A stretch of DNA of 64,000 nucleotides from Myxococcales bacterium. GTDB lineage: Bacteria; Myxococcota_A; Polyangia; Polyangiales; GCA-016699535. A program made the translations under genes and the position numbers. Below, piece by piece: positions 18,601 through 28,503 of the stretch (position 1 is its first letter; each line of letters opens with the position of its first letter). The stretch spans positions 2,984,001-3,048,000 of the forward strand of contig CP064980.1 in the NCBI GenBank assembly GCA_016699535.1. The letters are read 5' to 3'. Below the pieces are notes generated by a model. It was given only the letters and a program-made list of their open reading frames with translations, made no database searches and was not told where the DNA came from.

Positions 18601-19525
18601 CAACAAGGCGCCCCAACATAAAGGATGTTTCCGTTGGCTCTTCGGCATCGAAATCATCGTCCCGGTTCATTTTTCCGCCAGGCGTTATGCCGGGTAAACT
18701 TTTAATAGTGCCAAAGCCGGAATCAGCCCTGCGTCGACTCTGCGAAAGCTTATCCTTTAAAGCAAAGGTGGGTTCATCTTCATCCCACTTATCCTTTGCA
18801 ACATCTGGATCCCAAGCACGGGTCGGCTCATCGATCTCGAAGCCCTGTGTACTATCCCGCGGCGCCTCAATCGCCGGCTTTGTTTTCTCTTGTGCGATTT
18901 TTTTGATGCGAGGTGGCGGTGGCGGTGGAGGTGCTGCCGTGCTCTTCGTTATGGGTTTGATGGCCTTAACGTCGTTATCTGCAAGTGCGACCACCGAAGC
19001 ATCATCCGAACGGCTCGGCAACGATGTTGCAACAAGCGGCTGCTCTGCTAACGCTTCAGATTCGGGATCAGGCGGTGCGTTAATGCTGTCAGCGATTTTC
19101 GAAAGCCGACTAGCACGATCATGCAAGCGTTTTATCTCGACGTCACGGTCATCGATCATCAGCGCCCGATCGAGTACACGAATAGCGCGCTCTGGATCGC
19201 CACGCTTGAGCAAAAGCGCGCCAAGCCAACGAAACATATCTTTGTTCTTCGGATAGCGACGTGCAGCAGCCACTAGCCAAGCCATAGTTTCTTCTTGATC
19301 GCCACAAGACGCGTAGGACTCAGCAAGCAGTCCCAACAATTGAGTTTGACCATGGCCTTCGACTAGTTCTCGCAGCACTGTAACAGCATCACGATAGCGC
19401 TGAGCTTTAAAAAGATCGCGCGCCAACGATTCGCCTCCCTCCAATCGACCTCCACGAAAACGTAGAAGACGGGAATCAAGAAGCTGCGAATTCTGTCTTG
19501 ATTTGCTCTGAGCACTGTCGGGCAT
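15691..19525 (-). CDS. very large membrane-anchored TPR protein (frame broken near 16410)
   Basis: Two minus-strand frames join into one protein of ~1280 residues. The first part (from ATG 19525; a TTG at 19579 is an alternative) has N-terminal TPRs, a long acidic/Pro-rich linker with a run of prolines, and a single membrane helix (TSFTWMLLTVLLVMAGVFAW). The outer half is almost entirely TPR repeats. At ~16410 the frame changes inside a run of eight T's: with seven T's the reading continues smoothly through 'GEQLDYIKVCIGLKRFDEAQQ' into the C-terminal TPRs, which end at 15691. I infer one gene with a homopolymer insertion. It is probably an envelope scaffold, possibly for gliding or polarity complexes. 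No catalytic motif is present. Confidence 0.75.
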
Positions 19526-19652
19526 CGTTGCGAGAAAGGTAGCCCAGTTTTTGAAGGAAAAGCTAGCGGAAACGGGCAATTCCTCAGCGCGTTTTCCTTT
19601 TGCCTTGATTGAGAAGCGTGGCCGCGATTCAGACTATCCCGTGACGGGACGA

Positions 19653-20948
19653 TCAACTCACAGCGTGAGTGCGAGCCCGGTAAGCGATGTCACGCCGAAA
19701 CTGCTTTCCCTCAAAATCTATTTTAGCAATTGCGTCGTAAGCGCGCTTTGCAGCTTCGTCAATCGACTCGCCGGAAGCGCTCACAGCAAGCACGCGTCCT
19801 GCGGCCGTCACAAATTCAGCGTTGTTTTTGCCCGTGCCTGCATGAAACACCTTGATTTGCGGACTATCCTCTGCGGCTTGAAGACCCGAAATCGTTCGAC
19901 CTTTGGTGTAGACGCGCGGATAACCCTCCGAAGCTAAAACCACGGATAATGCCGCCGGCGCTCCCCAGACGAGCTTCTGTTCACTTAAGCCCTGCTCGGG
20001 CACGGCTCGAAGCAGGTGATAGAGATCGCTTTTTAGGCGCATCATAAGAACTTCTGTTTCCGGATCGCCAAAACGCACATTGTATTCCAACACTTGAGGC
20101 TGGCCTTCCACGATCATAAGACCTACAAACAGCACCCCCACAAATGGGGCGCCCTCTTTGCGCATGCCTTCTAAGGTTGGAGCAATGACTTGCTTTAGTA
20201 TTTGTTCTTCAAGCGCAGCGTCCACGATTGGGGGGGGCGAGTAAGCTCCCATGCCCCCGGTGTTTGGCCCATTGTCCCCATCGAGCAGAGTCTTGTGATC
20301 TTGAGCCGCTGCCAACGGCACAAAGCTCTTTCCATCGCTTAAAACGTGAAAACTGACTTCTTGCCCGTCGAGCTTCTCTTCAATTACGATTCGGTCACCA
20401 GCCTGCTCAAAACGTCGAGCCAGCATAATCTCTTGGACGGCTTCTTTGGCAGCGCTGAGCGTCGAGGCGACATACACGCCTTTGCCAGCCGCCAAGCCAT
20501 CGGCCTTGACCACGACGGGGCCTTCATTGCGCGAATCCAAATACGCTATAGCAGCTTGAGGATCATCAAACGACTGAAAGGCGGCCGTTGGAATGCCATG
20601 ACGTCTCATAAATTCCTTTGAATAAACTTTAGACCCCTCAAGTTGCGCTGCTGCCCGACTTGGGCCTACCACAGCGATGTGATGCGCACTAAAGACATCG
20701 GCGATGCCTTGCACCAAAGGCGCTTCAGGACCCACAACGACCAAGTTGACTTTCTCTTCTTTGGCAAAGTTCACTAGCGACGCATGATCGTCGATATTCA
20801 TCTCGACGGTACGCGCAAGCTCAGCAATACCAGCGTTACCCGGCACACAGATGACCTCAGCGACATGAGATGATTGAGACAAGCGCCAAACCAAAGCGTG
20901 TTCACGAGCACCTGATCCCAATACCAATACTTTTGCTTTGCTTGTCAT
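19653..20948 (-). CDS. purD: phosphoribosylamine-glycine ligase
   Basis: PurD joins glycine to phosphoribosylamine with ATP, the second step of purine synthesis. The 431-residue length is standard. The N-terminal segment VLVLGSGAREHALVWRL, the ATP-grasp loop VVVKADGLAAGKGV, the GPNTGGMGAYSP motif and EYNVRFGDPETEV are all present. The start is 12 bp after the purH stop, so the two genes form an operon (purH first) on the minus strand. It ends close to the start of the large TPR gene. Confidence 0.96.
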   Translation of the reverse strand: MTSKAKVLVLGSGAREHALVWRLSQSSHVAEVICVPGNAGIAELARTVEMNIDDHASLVNFAKEEKVNLVVVGPEAPLVQGIADVFSAHHIAVVGPSRAAAQLEGSKVYSKEFMRRHGIPTAAFQSFDDPQAAIAYLDSRNEGPVVVKADGLAAGKGVYVASTLSAAKEAVQEIMLARRFEQAGDRIVIEEKLDGQEVSFHVLSDGKSFVPLAAAQDHKTLLDGDNGPNTGGMGAYSPPPIVDAALEEQILKQVIAPTLEGMRKEGAPFVGVLFVGLMIVEGQPQVLEYNVRFGDPETEVLMMRLKSDLYHLLRAVPEQGLSEQKLVWGAPAALSVVLASEGYPRVYTKGRTISGLQAAEDSPQIKVFHAGTGKNNAEFVTAAGRVLAVSASGESIDEAAKRAYDAIAKIDFEGKQFRRDIAYRARTHAVS

Positions 20949-20960
20949 ATGGCCTGTTGC

Positions 20961-22526
20961 TTAGTGACGAAAATGCCTGACGCCCGTCATAAGCATGGCG
21001 ATGCCTGCTGCATCGGCAGCCGCGATCACGTCATTGTCTTTCTTTGAGCCACCGGGCTGAACGATAGCGGATATGCCTGCTGCGGCAGCCTTTTCGACAC
21101 CGTCTGGGAAGGGGAAAAAGGCATCTGAGGCGAGCACACTGCCCTTGGCTTCATGGCCAGCTTTATCTGCTGCAAGTTCAACGCTGATAACACGCGACAT
21201 TTGCCCTGCTCCAACGCCTACGGTGCGCAAGATCGGCTCGGCTTTGGCAAGCACGATGGCGTTGGACTTGACGTGTTTGCAAACACGCCATGCAAAATCA
21301 AGCGCTTGCTTTTCGCTGTCCGTGGCTTGACGCTTCGTTGCACACTTCCCTTGCAACGCTTCGGCTATACCGCTTCGGTCGCGCTCCTGAACCACCAATC
21401 CGCCCCCGATGCGTTTGTATTGCAGGGCTTCATGATCCGAGCCGAGCCAGCTGCCGGTGGCTAACAAACGCAAGTTGGCTTTTTTATGCAAAAGCTCAAG
21501 AGCCGCCTCATCGAAGTCAGGTGCAACGACACATTCTAAGAAGGTCTCTGTGAGCATAGCAGCGGTTTTTGCATCCACGCGACGGTTGAGCGCCACGATG
21601 CCGCCAAACGCGCTCAGAGCGTCCGCTTCACGTGAAGCGCGGTACGCCTGCTCTAAGGTTTCGGCCTCAGCCACGCCACAAGGATTGGTATGCTTAACCA
21701 CCACCGCTGCCGGCCGTTCGAACTCACGAACCGCATCTAGCGCAGCTTCAACATCGACAAAGTTATTAAAGGAAAGCTCTTTACCACCAGCGCCCACGGA
21801 TTTAGCACGAGCAAGGGAGCCTGCAGGCGCGGAACTCTCGGCATAGAATGCCGCTTTTTGATGTGGGTTTTCACCGTAGCGCAAATCGTAACCCTTCTGG
21901 AAGCTGAGCTCGAGCCGCTCCGGGAAACCTTGAGCCGAATCGCTTTGCCTGCTCGCAAAATAACTTGCGATATGTCCATCGTAGGCCGCGGTGTGAGCAA
22001 AAGCTTTGGCGGCAAGCGCCTCTCTCTTTTCATCGGAGAGCTGACCTTTTTGCTTAATTTCCGCGGAAATACTGCTGTAGTCTGCTGGATCGACCACGAC
22101 AACAACTCTTGCGTAGTTTTTGGCTGCGCTGCGAAGCATTGAAGGTCCGCCGATATCAATATTCTCGACAATTTCAGCGTGCGCCGCGCCGCGCTGTACC
22201 GTGTTTTGGAAGGGATAGAGATTGACCACCACTAAATCGATAGCCTTGCCGCCAAGTGATGCAAGCTCTTTGCGATCGGCATCCGTGTCGCGCATAAGAA
22301 TCGCACCGTGCACACGTGGATGCAGGGTTTTAACGCGGCCGTCCATGACCTCAGGCGATTCGGTGTATTGGGAGACCTCGATCACCGAGACACCGGCCTC
22401 TTTGAGTGCTTTGGCTGTGCCTCCCGTGGACAGGATTTCAACACCCAACTTGCTTAGATCCTGCGCAAATTCCACAATACCCGTCTTATCGGATACCGAA
22501 ACCAATGCTCTTTTCACGTCTGCCAT
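20961..22526 (-). CDS. purH: bifunctional AICAR transformylase / IMP cyclohydrolase
   Basis: PurH performs the last two steps to IMP. The frame is open to 22619, but the conserved N-terminus MADVKRALVSVSDKTG starts at ATG 22526, giving 521 residues, the normal size. The IMP cyclohydrolase domain shows LSTGGTAKAL and the TLHPRVHGAIL segment. The transformylase domain shows LRYGENPHQKAAFY, VVVKHTNPCG (the Lys-His pair) and, at the end, SDAFFPFPDGVE and IVQPGGSKKD. It is followed at once by purD. Confidence 0.96.
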   Translation of the reverse strand: MADVKRALVSVSDKTGIVEFAQDLSKLGVEILSTGGTAKALKEAGVSVIEVSQYTESPEVMDGRVKTLHPRVHGAILMRDTDADRKELASLGGKAIDLVVVNLYPFQNTVQRGAAHAEIVENIDIGGPSMLRSAAKNYARVVVVVDPADYSSISAEIKQKGQLSDEKREALAAKAFAHTAAYDGHIASYFASRQSDSAQGFPERLELSFQKGYDLRYGENPHQKAAFYAESSAPAGSLARAKSVGAGGKELSFNNFVDVEAALDAVREFERPAAVVVKHTNPCGVAEAETLEQAYRASREADALSAFGGIVALNRRVDAKTAAMLTETFLECVVAPDFDEAALELLHKKANLRLLATGSWLGSDHEALQYKRIGGGLVVQERDRSGIAEALQGKCATKRQATDSEKQALDFAWRVCKHVKSNAIVLAKAEPILRTVGVGAGQMSRVISVELAADKAGHEAKGSVLASDAFFPFPDGVEKAAAAGISAIVQPGGSKKDNDVIAAADAAGIAMLMTGVRHFRH

Positions 22527-22615
22527 CTTGCCCACCACCTTGCCGAGAAACCGGAGCTCCCCGTCTCTTCGCCAAGGCACATACCGCGCCATGCTGGGAG
22601 GGTCAAACCCTACGA

Positions 22616-23746
22616 TCAAGGAGCCGCGATTTCGTCTTCTTGCTGCATTTGCGCGAGCGTTGAGGCCATGAAAGCCGCGTAGCGTTTTTCCATGATGGCA
22701 GCTCGCGCATGGCGCATCAAATCACCGTAGAAAAACAAATTGTGGTAGCTCAACAAGCGCGGACCAAGCATCTCTTTGGCATTGAACAAATGCCGCAGGT
22801 AGGCTCGAGAGTAGCGTTTGCATACCATGCACGGACATCGCTTATCGAGGGCACTCTCATCATCGCTGTGTATGGCTTGATTCATATTCACCCGACCGCC
22901 CCAGCTGAGAGCTTGACCGTTTCGTGCATTACGTGTCGGAAGCACGCAATCAAACATGTCGATACCAGCGCCGATGGCAATTCACAAATCTTTGGGAGTG
23001 CCGACGCCCATGAGGTAACGCGGTCGTTCTCTGGGCATTTGCGGCGCAATCTCTGGGAGCAAGCGATGCATCACCGAAGGGGGCTCTCCCACACTAAATC
23101 CGCCTAACGCGATACCATCAAAAGGCAGTTCAGCTATTTCTTGAAGATGGCGCAATCGCAAATCAAGATGCCCTGCACCTTGAACAATCCCAAACAAGGC
23201 CTGCCCTTCTTTGCGCTCGTAAGCCAAACTGCGTTTCGCCCAAGAAGTTGTTCGTTTCATCGCGTTTTGAACGACAGAAGCTTCAGAATCACCAGGAGGA
23301 CATTCATCAAGCACCATCGCGATATCTGAGCCCAGTAAACCTTGCACCCGAAGAGACTCTTCCGGGGTCATTCGCTTTAGATCCCCGTTTAGGTGCGAAC
23401 GAAAAGTCACACCGTCATCATCGAGTTTTCGAAGTTTCGCTAAAGAAAACACTTGGTAGCCGCCACTGTCGGTCAAGATGGCCTGCGGCCAAGTCATGAA
23501 ACGGTGCAAGCCTCCAAGACCCGCAATACGCTCCGCACCTGGCCTAAGCCATAGATGATAGGTGTTCGCCAAAATCAATTGGGCACCGGTGCTTTGGATT
23601 TCATCCACGGTTTGAGATTTGACCGTGGCCTGCGTGCCCACTGGCATAAACACAGGAGTCTGCAGCGTGGCACGCGGCGTTTTTAGTTCACCCACACGCG
23701 CAGCTGCATCGGTATGGAATTCTTTGAACGAAAAACCATCAGTCAT
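22616..23746 (-). CDS. tgt: queuine tRNA-ribosyltransferase, interrupted by an in-frame TGA
   Basis: Tgt swaps guanine for a queuine precursor (preQ1 in bacteria) at tRNA position 34. The N-terminal 254 residues contain ANTYHLWLRPG, TDSGGYQVFSL, FGIVQG and GGFSVGE and stop at TGA 22982-22984. The same frame then continues with GIDMFDCVLPTRNARNG and the zinc site CPCMVCKRYSRAYLRHL to 22616. Around the stop the text reads TTG TGA ATT GCC. One extra G plus one fewer T would give DLVNAIGAGIDMFDCV, which fits the family, so a pair of small indels is the likeliest explanation. The start overlaps the end of queA by 8 bp, and the pair forms a queuosine operon. Confidence 0.88.
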
Positions 23747-24812
23747 TGATTATATCCAAGTCCTTGGCTGCGGCTAACACCATGGCGTCTCCGTAGCTGT
23801 AAAAACGGTACTGCTCTTTGATCGCTTCAGCATAGGCCTTTCGGATGAGATCTTTACCCGCTTTAGCCATCACTAGCGCAAGCAAGGTCGAGCGGGGTAG
23901 ATGAAAATTAGTAAGCAAAACATCGACCACTTTAAAGTCATAGGGAGGATAGATAAAAAGCTCACTTCGTCCGGAGCCGCTTTTTATGCTCCCATCAGCT
24001 CGTCCTGCGCTTTCAAGACTTCGTGCCACCGTCGTGCCGACAGCCACGACCGGTCGTCCATCCGCCTTGGCTTGCTCAATGGCCATAACCGTCTTTTCAG
24101 GCACAACATAGGATTCGCTATGCATCGTATGAACCCGAAGGTCCTCAACACGCAGCGGCATAAAGGTGCCTGGACCCACATGCAGCGTCACATACGAAGT
24201 TTGATGCCCTTCTTTTTCCAGCAACGTCAGCAATCGCTGCGAAAAATGCAGACCTGCGGTAGGCGCTGCCACAGCGCCCGCTTCTTTAGCAAATACGGTT
24301 TGATACCGCGCGGCATCGTCATCATCCGCTACGCGTCCTAAATACGGAGGCAGCGGAAGTTCGCCGATGTCTTGCAGAACCCGAGCAGGCGCTTCTCCAT
24401 TCTCCAAGTAAAACGACAAGATTACAAAACCACCATCGAGCAGCTCCACTACACGCGCGCGCAAAGTGTTTTTGAAGGTCAATTGCTGATCATGACGAAA
24501 CGGTTTGGATGAAGCCGCCATACAACGCCATATTTCAGAGTGACCGTCCTTTGAAAGCAGTTCGCAGAGCAGCACTTCGACTTTTCCGCCGCTACCCTCT
24601 TTGCTGCCATGCAAACGTGCAGGAATCACCTTGGTGTTATTGAAAACAAACAAAGCTTTTTTGATCAATTTGGGCAACTCGATCATTTTGCGATGAACAA
24701 CTCGATTAGTTGTCTCATCAACCACAAGCAAACGCGCTCCATCGCGTTCCGGCGATGGATAGCGAGCAATCAGCTGCTCCGGAAGAACATAGTCGAGTTC
24801 ACTTGCCAGCAT
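23739..24812 (-). CDS. queA: S-adenosylmethionine:tRNA ribosyltransferase-isomerase
   Basis: QueA transfers the ribose of SAM to preQ1-tRNA, forming epoxyqueuosine. The frame is open to 24932, but the conserved start MLASELDYVLPEQLIARYP lies at 24812 (357 residues, standard). Diagnostic stretches are VFNNTKVIPARL, GAVAAPTAGLHFS, VTLHVGPGTFMPLR, HSESY and LLTNFHLPRSTLL. It lies 19 bp after the zinc-ribbon gene and overlaps tgt by 8 bp. Confidence 0.95.
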   Translation of the reverse strand: MLASELDYVLPEQLIARYPSPERDGARLLVVDETTNRVVHRKMIELPKLIKKALFVFNNTKVIPARLHGSKEGSGGKVEVLLCELLSKDGHSEIWRCMAASSKPFRHDQQLTFKNTLRARVVELLDGGFVILSFYLENGEAPARVLQDIGELPLPPYLGRVADDDDAARYQTVFAKEAGAVAAPTAGLHFSQRLLTLLEKEGHQTSYVTLHVGPGTFMPLRVEDLRVHTMHSESYVVPEKTVMAIEQAKADGRPVVAVGTTVARSLESAGRADGSIKSGSGRSELFIYPPYDFKVVDVLLTNFHLPRSTLLALVMAKAGKDLIRKAYAEAIKEQYRFYSYGDAMVLAAAKDLDIIND

Positions 24813-24831
24813 AAAGTCCGTGTGACTTTGC

Positions 24832-26533
24832 CTATTTTCCTTCGGCAGGCAACACAAAAGCTGCATCGATGCGCGGAACCGAAGTAATTTCGCCCGATTG
24901 AGAACGAAATTGTTGCTCGCCACGGAACACACCGAGCACTTGCACCCAGTCGCCTACCTTTGCTTCGGCCGAAGTCGGAAGCGCAACCCAAAACGGACAA
25001 CGCTCATGTCGGTCGCACTCACGCGCCAACATCTGAAGCACACCATGCCCCTCGTGCACGCCGACATTGTAAACCTTTCCAACGATCCGTATATTCTGTT
25101 CTTCAAACAATTCCGGATGCTTGGCTATCGCATGATAAGTCACACGCGGATCGGCAGAAAAATGAGCGGCTTCGTCCTCATAGTCTTTAACACGACGCAC
25201 ATGCCTCACGATATGGTGTGGTAGCTGCTCTCGCGCATGCGCAAGGATTTCAATGTCGTGATCGCCAATGGTTTCAAGCGGTACATTAACGCCAAAGTAG
25301 CCATCGACGCTGCTTACGTCCTGCTCGTTAATGCGCAGAGTCGCGTTGGGGTGCACCGCACCAACTACTTCGACGTGGTCTTCGTCGGTGATGGCCTCAT
25401 CGCGAGGAAGCTCGATGTGCAGAGCCGTGCGAGGAATGCGAGCGCGCAGCATTCCATCGATTGCTTTGCCGTTGGGTGGAGCGACTCTGTAATCAAACTT
25501 CTTTTCAAAAAAAGCGTTGGAACCCTCTACGACATCAGCAAGTGAATAAACACGAAAGCCTTTGCCTCTTGCATCAAGATCAACAACGCTTCGATCGACC
25601 TGTGCACGGCTTCCAGGAAGAGCTTCGACAACAAACTTAACCGAGGGCACGGTATTGTTGAGCCCTGCGTTATCCAAACGCACTCGGAAAGGCACCACGA
25701 CGGAAGCCTGAAACTCTCTTTTTGTGCCGCGTGGGCCAATGACGGTCAACAACACCTTGTTTACGCCCACATTCAGCGAGTCTGCGTCGACGGAAAAACG
25801 CACCCTGTGCAGAAAGCATGCGTTCAACGTTGCCAAAACGCACACGACTACCGCGCACGAAGCGTAGCGGCTTGACGCGCAAGGCCTGCCCGACGTCGGA
25901 CTGCTCAATCACCACTTCAAGACCAAGCCGGTGCCGTTGCCACCATTGCCACGATGCAAATAACGCAAGACAAACGAGTGCAAGCGCAAAGACGAGTTTC
26001 AAGCCTTTGATAAAAGCAAACGCTTTGGCTTGCGAATGGTGAGGCGGCTGCCCCTCGGTGAGCTCCGGAAAATCACCGTCCGCAGGCTTTGCTCCCCATG
26101 ACACTTCGGGCTCAAAGGGCGCGTGGGTCAACGGACTTGCATGGTTTGGCAGATCGGAAATAGGACCTTGCGTGCTCGCTGTGGCATCGCCGGTTACTGG
26201 TAATGCCGGAATTGGAAATCCGGCAAGTGTATGGTCACCCTTTGTCTCTTGCTCAGCATTGCGATCGGAAGACGGCGTTGACTTTCCGTCGGTCGCTCCC
26301 TTTTCTGATTTCGGCTTGGAAGGTTCTGCGGGTGCTGTTTTGGGGGGGGGTGGAACTTGCGGAGCTGCGGGCATACCCAACACGGTCCGAGCACCAAAAG
26401 CGAGGCTGCGGCCCGAGGCTTTGGTTTGGGTGGCAAGCCGCCCGGTGAGATGACTTCCACACGAGCCGCAAAACTTGGAGTCTGCATCCACGCTAGCGCC
26501 ACAACCTGGGCAAATCTGAATCGCACCGGACAT
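24832..26533 (-). CDS. zinc-ribbon, single-pass membrane protein with C-terminal OB-like domain (frame broken near 25815)
   Basis: The N-terminal frame (from 26533) has a zinc ribbon (CPGCGASVDADSKFCGSCG), a ~120-residue Pro/Ala/Ser linker, and a membrane helix (LKLVFALALVCLALFASW). It then shifts out of frame after 'RFGNVERMLSAQG'. The second frame resumes with 'RVRFSVDADSLNVGV' and carries repeated beta-rich segments plus a final OB-fold-like stretch (IRIVGKVYNVGV ... VGDWVQVLGVF). The break lies in a GGG run near 25815, so I read one gene of ~567 codons. No enzymatic motif is visible. It sits between dapB and queA, probably in the same transcript. The role is unknown, perhaps envelope stress sensing. 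Confidence 0.6.
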
Positions 26534-26547
26534 GATATCGGACTATA

Positions 26548-27374
26548 TCACTTGTGCTGCGTTTTCGTCTTTTCAGCGACACCTAAAACGTCAAACATGT
26601 CGTACAAGCCTGCCGGCTGCCCTACAGCCCAGCGCGCCGCACGCAGCGCACCACGCGCGAAAATGCTTCGATCACCAGCCCGATGACTGAGCTCGAGCCG
26701 CTCCGCATCTCCCGCTAGGCACAGCGTGTGATCCCCCACGACACCACCGCCACGTAAGGCCATAACGCCAATTTCCTCTTTGCGGCGAGCACCAATTGCC
26801 CTTTTCGCTCGCTAACGAAAGAATCGGGACCAAGTTCTCGCGCCCGCGCCACAGCCTTTGCCAAACCCAATGCCGTGCCGCTTGGGGCATCGATTTTGTG
26901 ACGATGGTGCATTTCCACGATCTCGGCATCGAATTCGCCGAGCAAGCGAGATGCTATCTCAGCCAAATAAAACAGCACGGTGACACCCTCGCTATAGTTT
27001 GGAGCGACGATAACGGCACACTGCTTAGCTGCTTGATTTGCCAAGCTCATACTTTGCTCGCTCAGTCCGGTTGTGCCAACGACTACCGGAATTTTGCGTT
27101 CGATACACGCCGCTAAAATCGCTTCGGTCGAATCGGGTGTGCTGAAATCAACAACCACATCTGCACCATCAAGAAAATTCGGTATCTCGGAACTTACGAG
27201 CACACCACAAGCGCTAAGACCTGATAGCTCACCAGCATCGCGACCGATCCAATCGCCATGTTTTGAATCAAGCGCTCCAACAAGAGAAAAAAGCTCTGAT
27301 TCGAGCACAAGAGAGATCACCGCACGGCCCATGCGCCCGGCTGCACCTACCACGGCAACGGAAACCTTAGACAT
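26548..27374 (-). CDS. dapB: 4-hydroxy-tetrahydrodipicolinate reductase (frame broken near 26805)
   Basis: DapB reduces the product of DapA on the route to diaminopimelate and lysine. The N-terminal frame shows VAVVGAAGRMGRAV (nucleotide binding), VVVGTTGLS, APNYSEGV and the catalytic EMHHRHKIDAPSGTA, then leaves frame after RKGQL. The C-terminal frame supplies GARRKEEIGVMALRGGGVVGDHT and the end of the protein. Adding one G to the GG after CAATT joins both perfectly, so a homopolymer deletion is likely. Its start overlaps the end of dapA by 8 bp. Confidence 0.92.
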
Positions 27375-28251
27375 CTTTGCCTTCCTCGACTTGCTTCAGC
27401 GCTCGTTTGACCGCAGCCAAAGTAGCCTCGGATGGCATCACCAAAGGCAGGCGTATTTCTGCGGCTACCCGACCTTGATCCGCAAGCATGGCCTTAACTG
27501 GTCCGGGACTGCTTTCAAGAAAGAGAGCGTGATGTAAAGCTAGCAATTGCTGATGGCGCCGAAGCGCTTTTTCGTGCTGGCCAGCCGCATGGAACTCTAC
27601 GACCTCTTTAACAGCCTTTGGCGCTACGTTTGAACTCACGCTCACGACGCCCCGTGCGCCTATCGAAAGAAACGGCAAGCACAGCGCATCATCGCCACAT
27701 AGCACGGCGATTCGATCGCCAAAACGCATCACCATCTGCTGCGCTTGGCTCACATCTCCGCTGGCTTCTTTAACGGCAACAACGTCTTTGAATTTCAAAA
27801 GCTGCTCAATCACCTCAAGACTCATATTCGTGCCCGTTCGCTTCGGCACGTTATAAAGCACGGTTGGCAAGGACACTTCGCGAAGCACCGCACTGTAGTG
27901 CGCCACCAAGCCTTCGGGAGAGGGGCGATTGTAATAAGGCGTCACCAACAACAGACCATCCGCACCCGCTTCTTTTGCAGATCGGCTAAGCTCAATTGTG
28001 TGATGTGTCGAAACAGTGCCTGCACCTGCAAGGATTGGAATCCTGCCTTTAGCTTGCTCGACCACCGTTTTAATGACTTTGGCATGTTCAGCATCAGTGA
28101 GTGTTGCGCCCTCGCCCGTGGTTCCGACAGGGGCAAGCGCATCAATGCCCTCGGCAATTTGCCAGTCCACCAGCTCGCGCAGCGCACCTTCGTCCACCCC
28201 TGAATCTTTCATAGGGGTAATCAGGGCTGTAATTGCTCCTTTAAACATCAT
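27367..28251 (-). CDS. dapA: 4-hydroxy-tetrahydrodipicolinate synthase
   Basis: DapA condenses pyruvate with aspartate semialdehyde, the entry to the lysine/diaminopimelate pathway. The 294-residue TIM-barrel protein has GTTGEGATLT, the catalytic Tyr in LYNVPKRTG and the Schiff-base Lys in AVKEASGD, all in the family positions. Either of two adjacent ATGs (28251 or 28248) could be the start. It precedes and overlaps dapB, and upstream lies a palindromic repeat element rather than a recognisable lysine riboswitch. Confidence 0.95.
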   Translation of the reverse strand: MMFKGAITALITPMKDSGVDEGALRELVDWQIAEGIDALAPVGTTGEGATLTDAEHAKVIKTVVEQAKGRIPILAGAGTVSTHHTIELSRSAKEAGADGLLLVTPYYNRPSPEGLVAHYSAVLREVSLPTVLYNVPKRTGTNMSLEVIEQLLKFKDVVAVKEASGDVSQAQQMVMRFGDRIAVLCGDDALCLPFLSIGARGVVSVSSNVAPKAVKEVVEFHAAGQHEKALRRHQQLLALHHALFLESSPGPVKAMLADQGRVAAEIRLPLVMPSEATLAAVKRALKQVEEGKDV

Positions 28252-28353
28252 GTCCTACCGCTCCTCTACGGATTTGAGAGATACTTGGCGACTTTGTCAT
28301 GCCTAGAGCGCATCGCCAAGGCCAACTCCCCGAAAAACGACTGCTACTTAGAC

Positions 28354-28495
28354 GGGGTCACTTTCCTCCTCATTTCATGCCTCTTTAAATAGATTTAAAC
28401 TCACGCAGTTTGGAAACTTCTCATAGCCAGAAGTTTCCAAACTGCGTGATTATAGGCCTTTTTTTTCGGGGTTAAATAAGTAGGAAAGTGACCCC
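28354..28495. repeat. MITE-like element: nested inverted repeats with GGGGTCACTTTCCT ends
   Basis: A 14-bp terminal inverted repeat (GGGGTCACTTTCCT at 28354-28367, its exact complement at 28482-28495) encloses a second, perfect 21-bp inverted repeat (28401-28421 and 28429-28449) with a 7-nt loop. An 8-T run follows at 28459-28466. The element fills the gap between dapA and the parvulin-like gene. The nested palindrome without any ORF fits a non-autonomous transposable or REP-like element. The inner stem plus T run could also terminate transcription entering from the left. Confidence 0.6.
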
Positions 28496-28503
28496 ATATT
28501 AGT

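Noticed and set aside
18900..18935. GGT/GGC tandem run as a functional repeat array
   Set aside because: It only encodes the proline run in the large TPR protein.
22982..22984. Selenocysteine or recoded TGA to explain stops inside tgt and the flippase gene
   Set aside because: Tgt is not a known selenoprotein, no SECIS-like hairpin was evident, TGA ends other genes here normally, and nearby single-base indels explain the tgt case.
28252..28353. Lysine riboswitch upstream of dapA
   Set aside because: The leader is short and shows no recognisable lysine-riboswitch core; the region is mostly a palindromic element.
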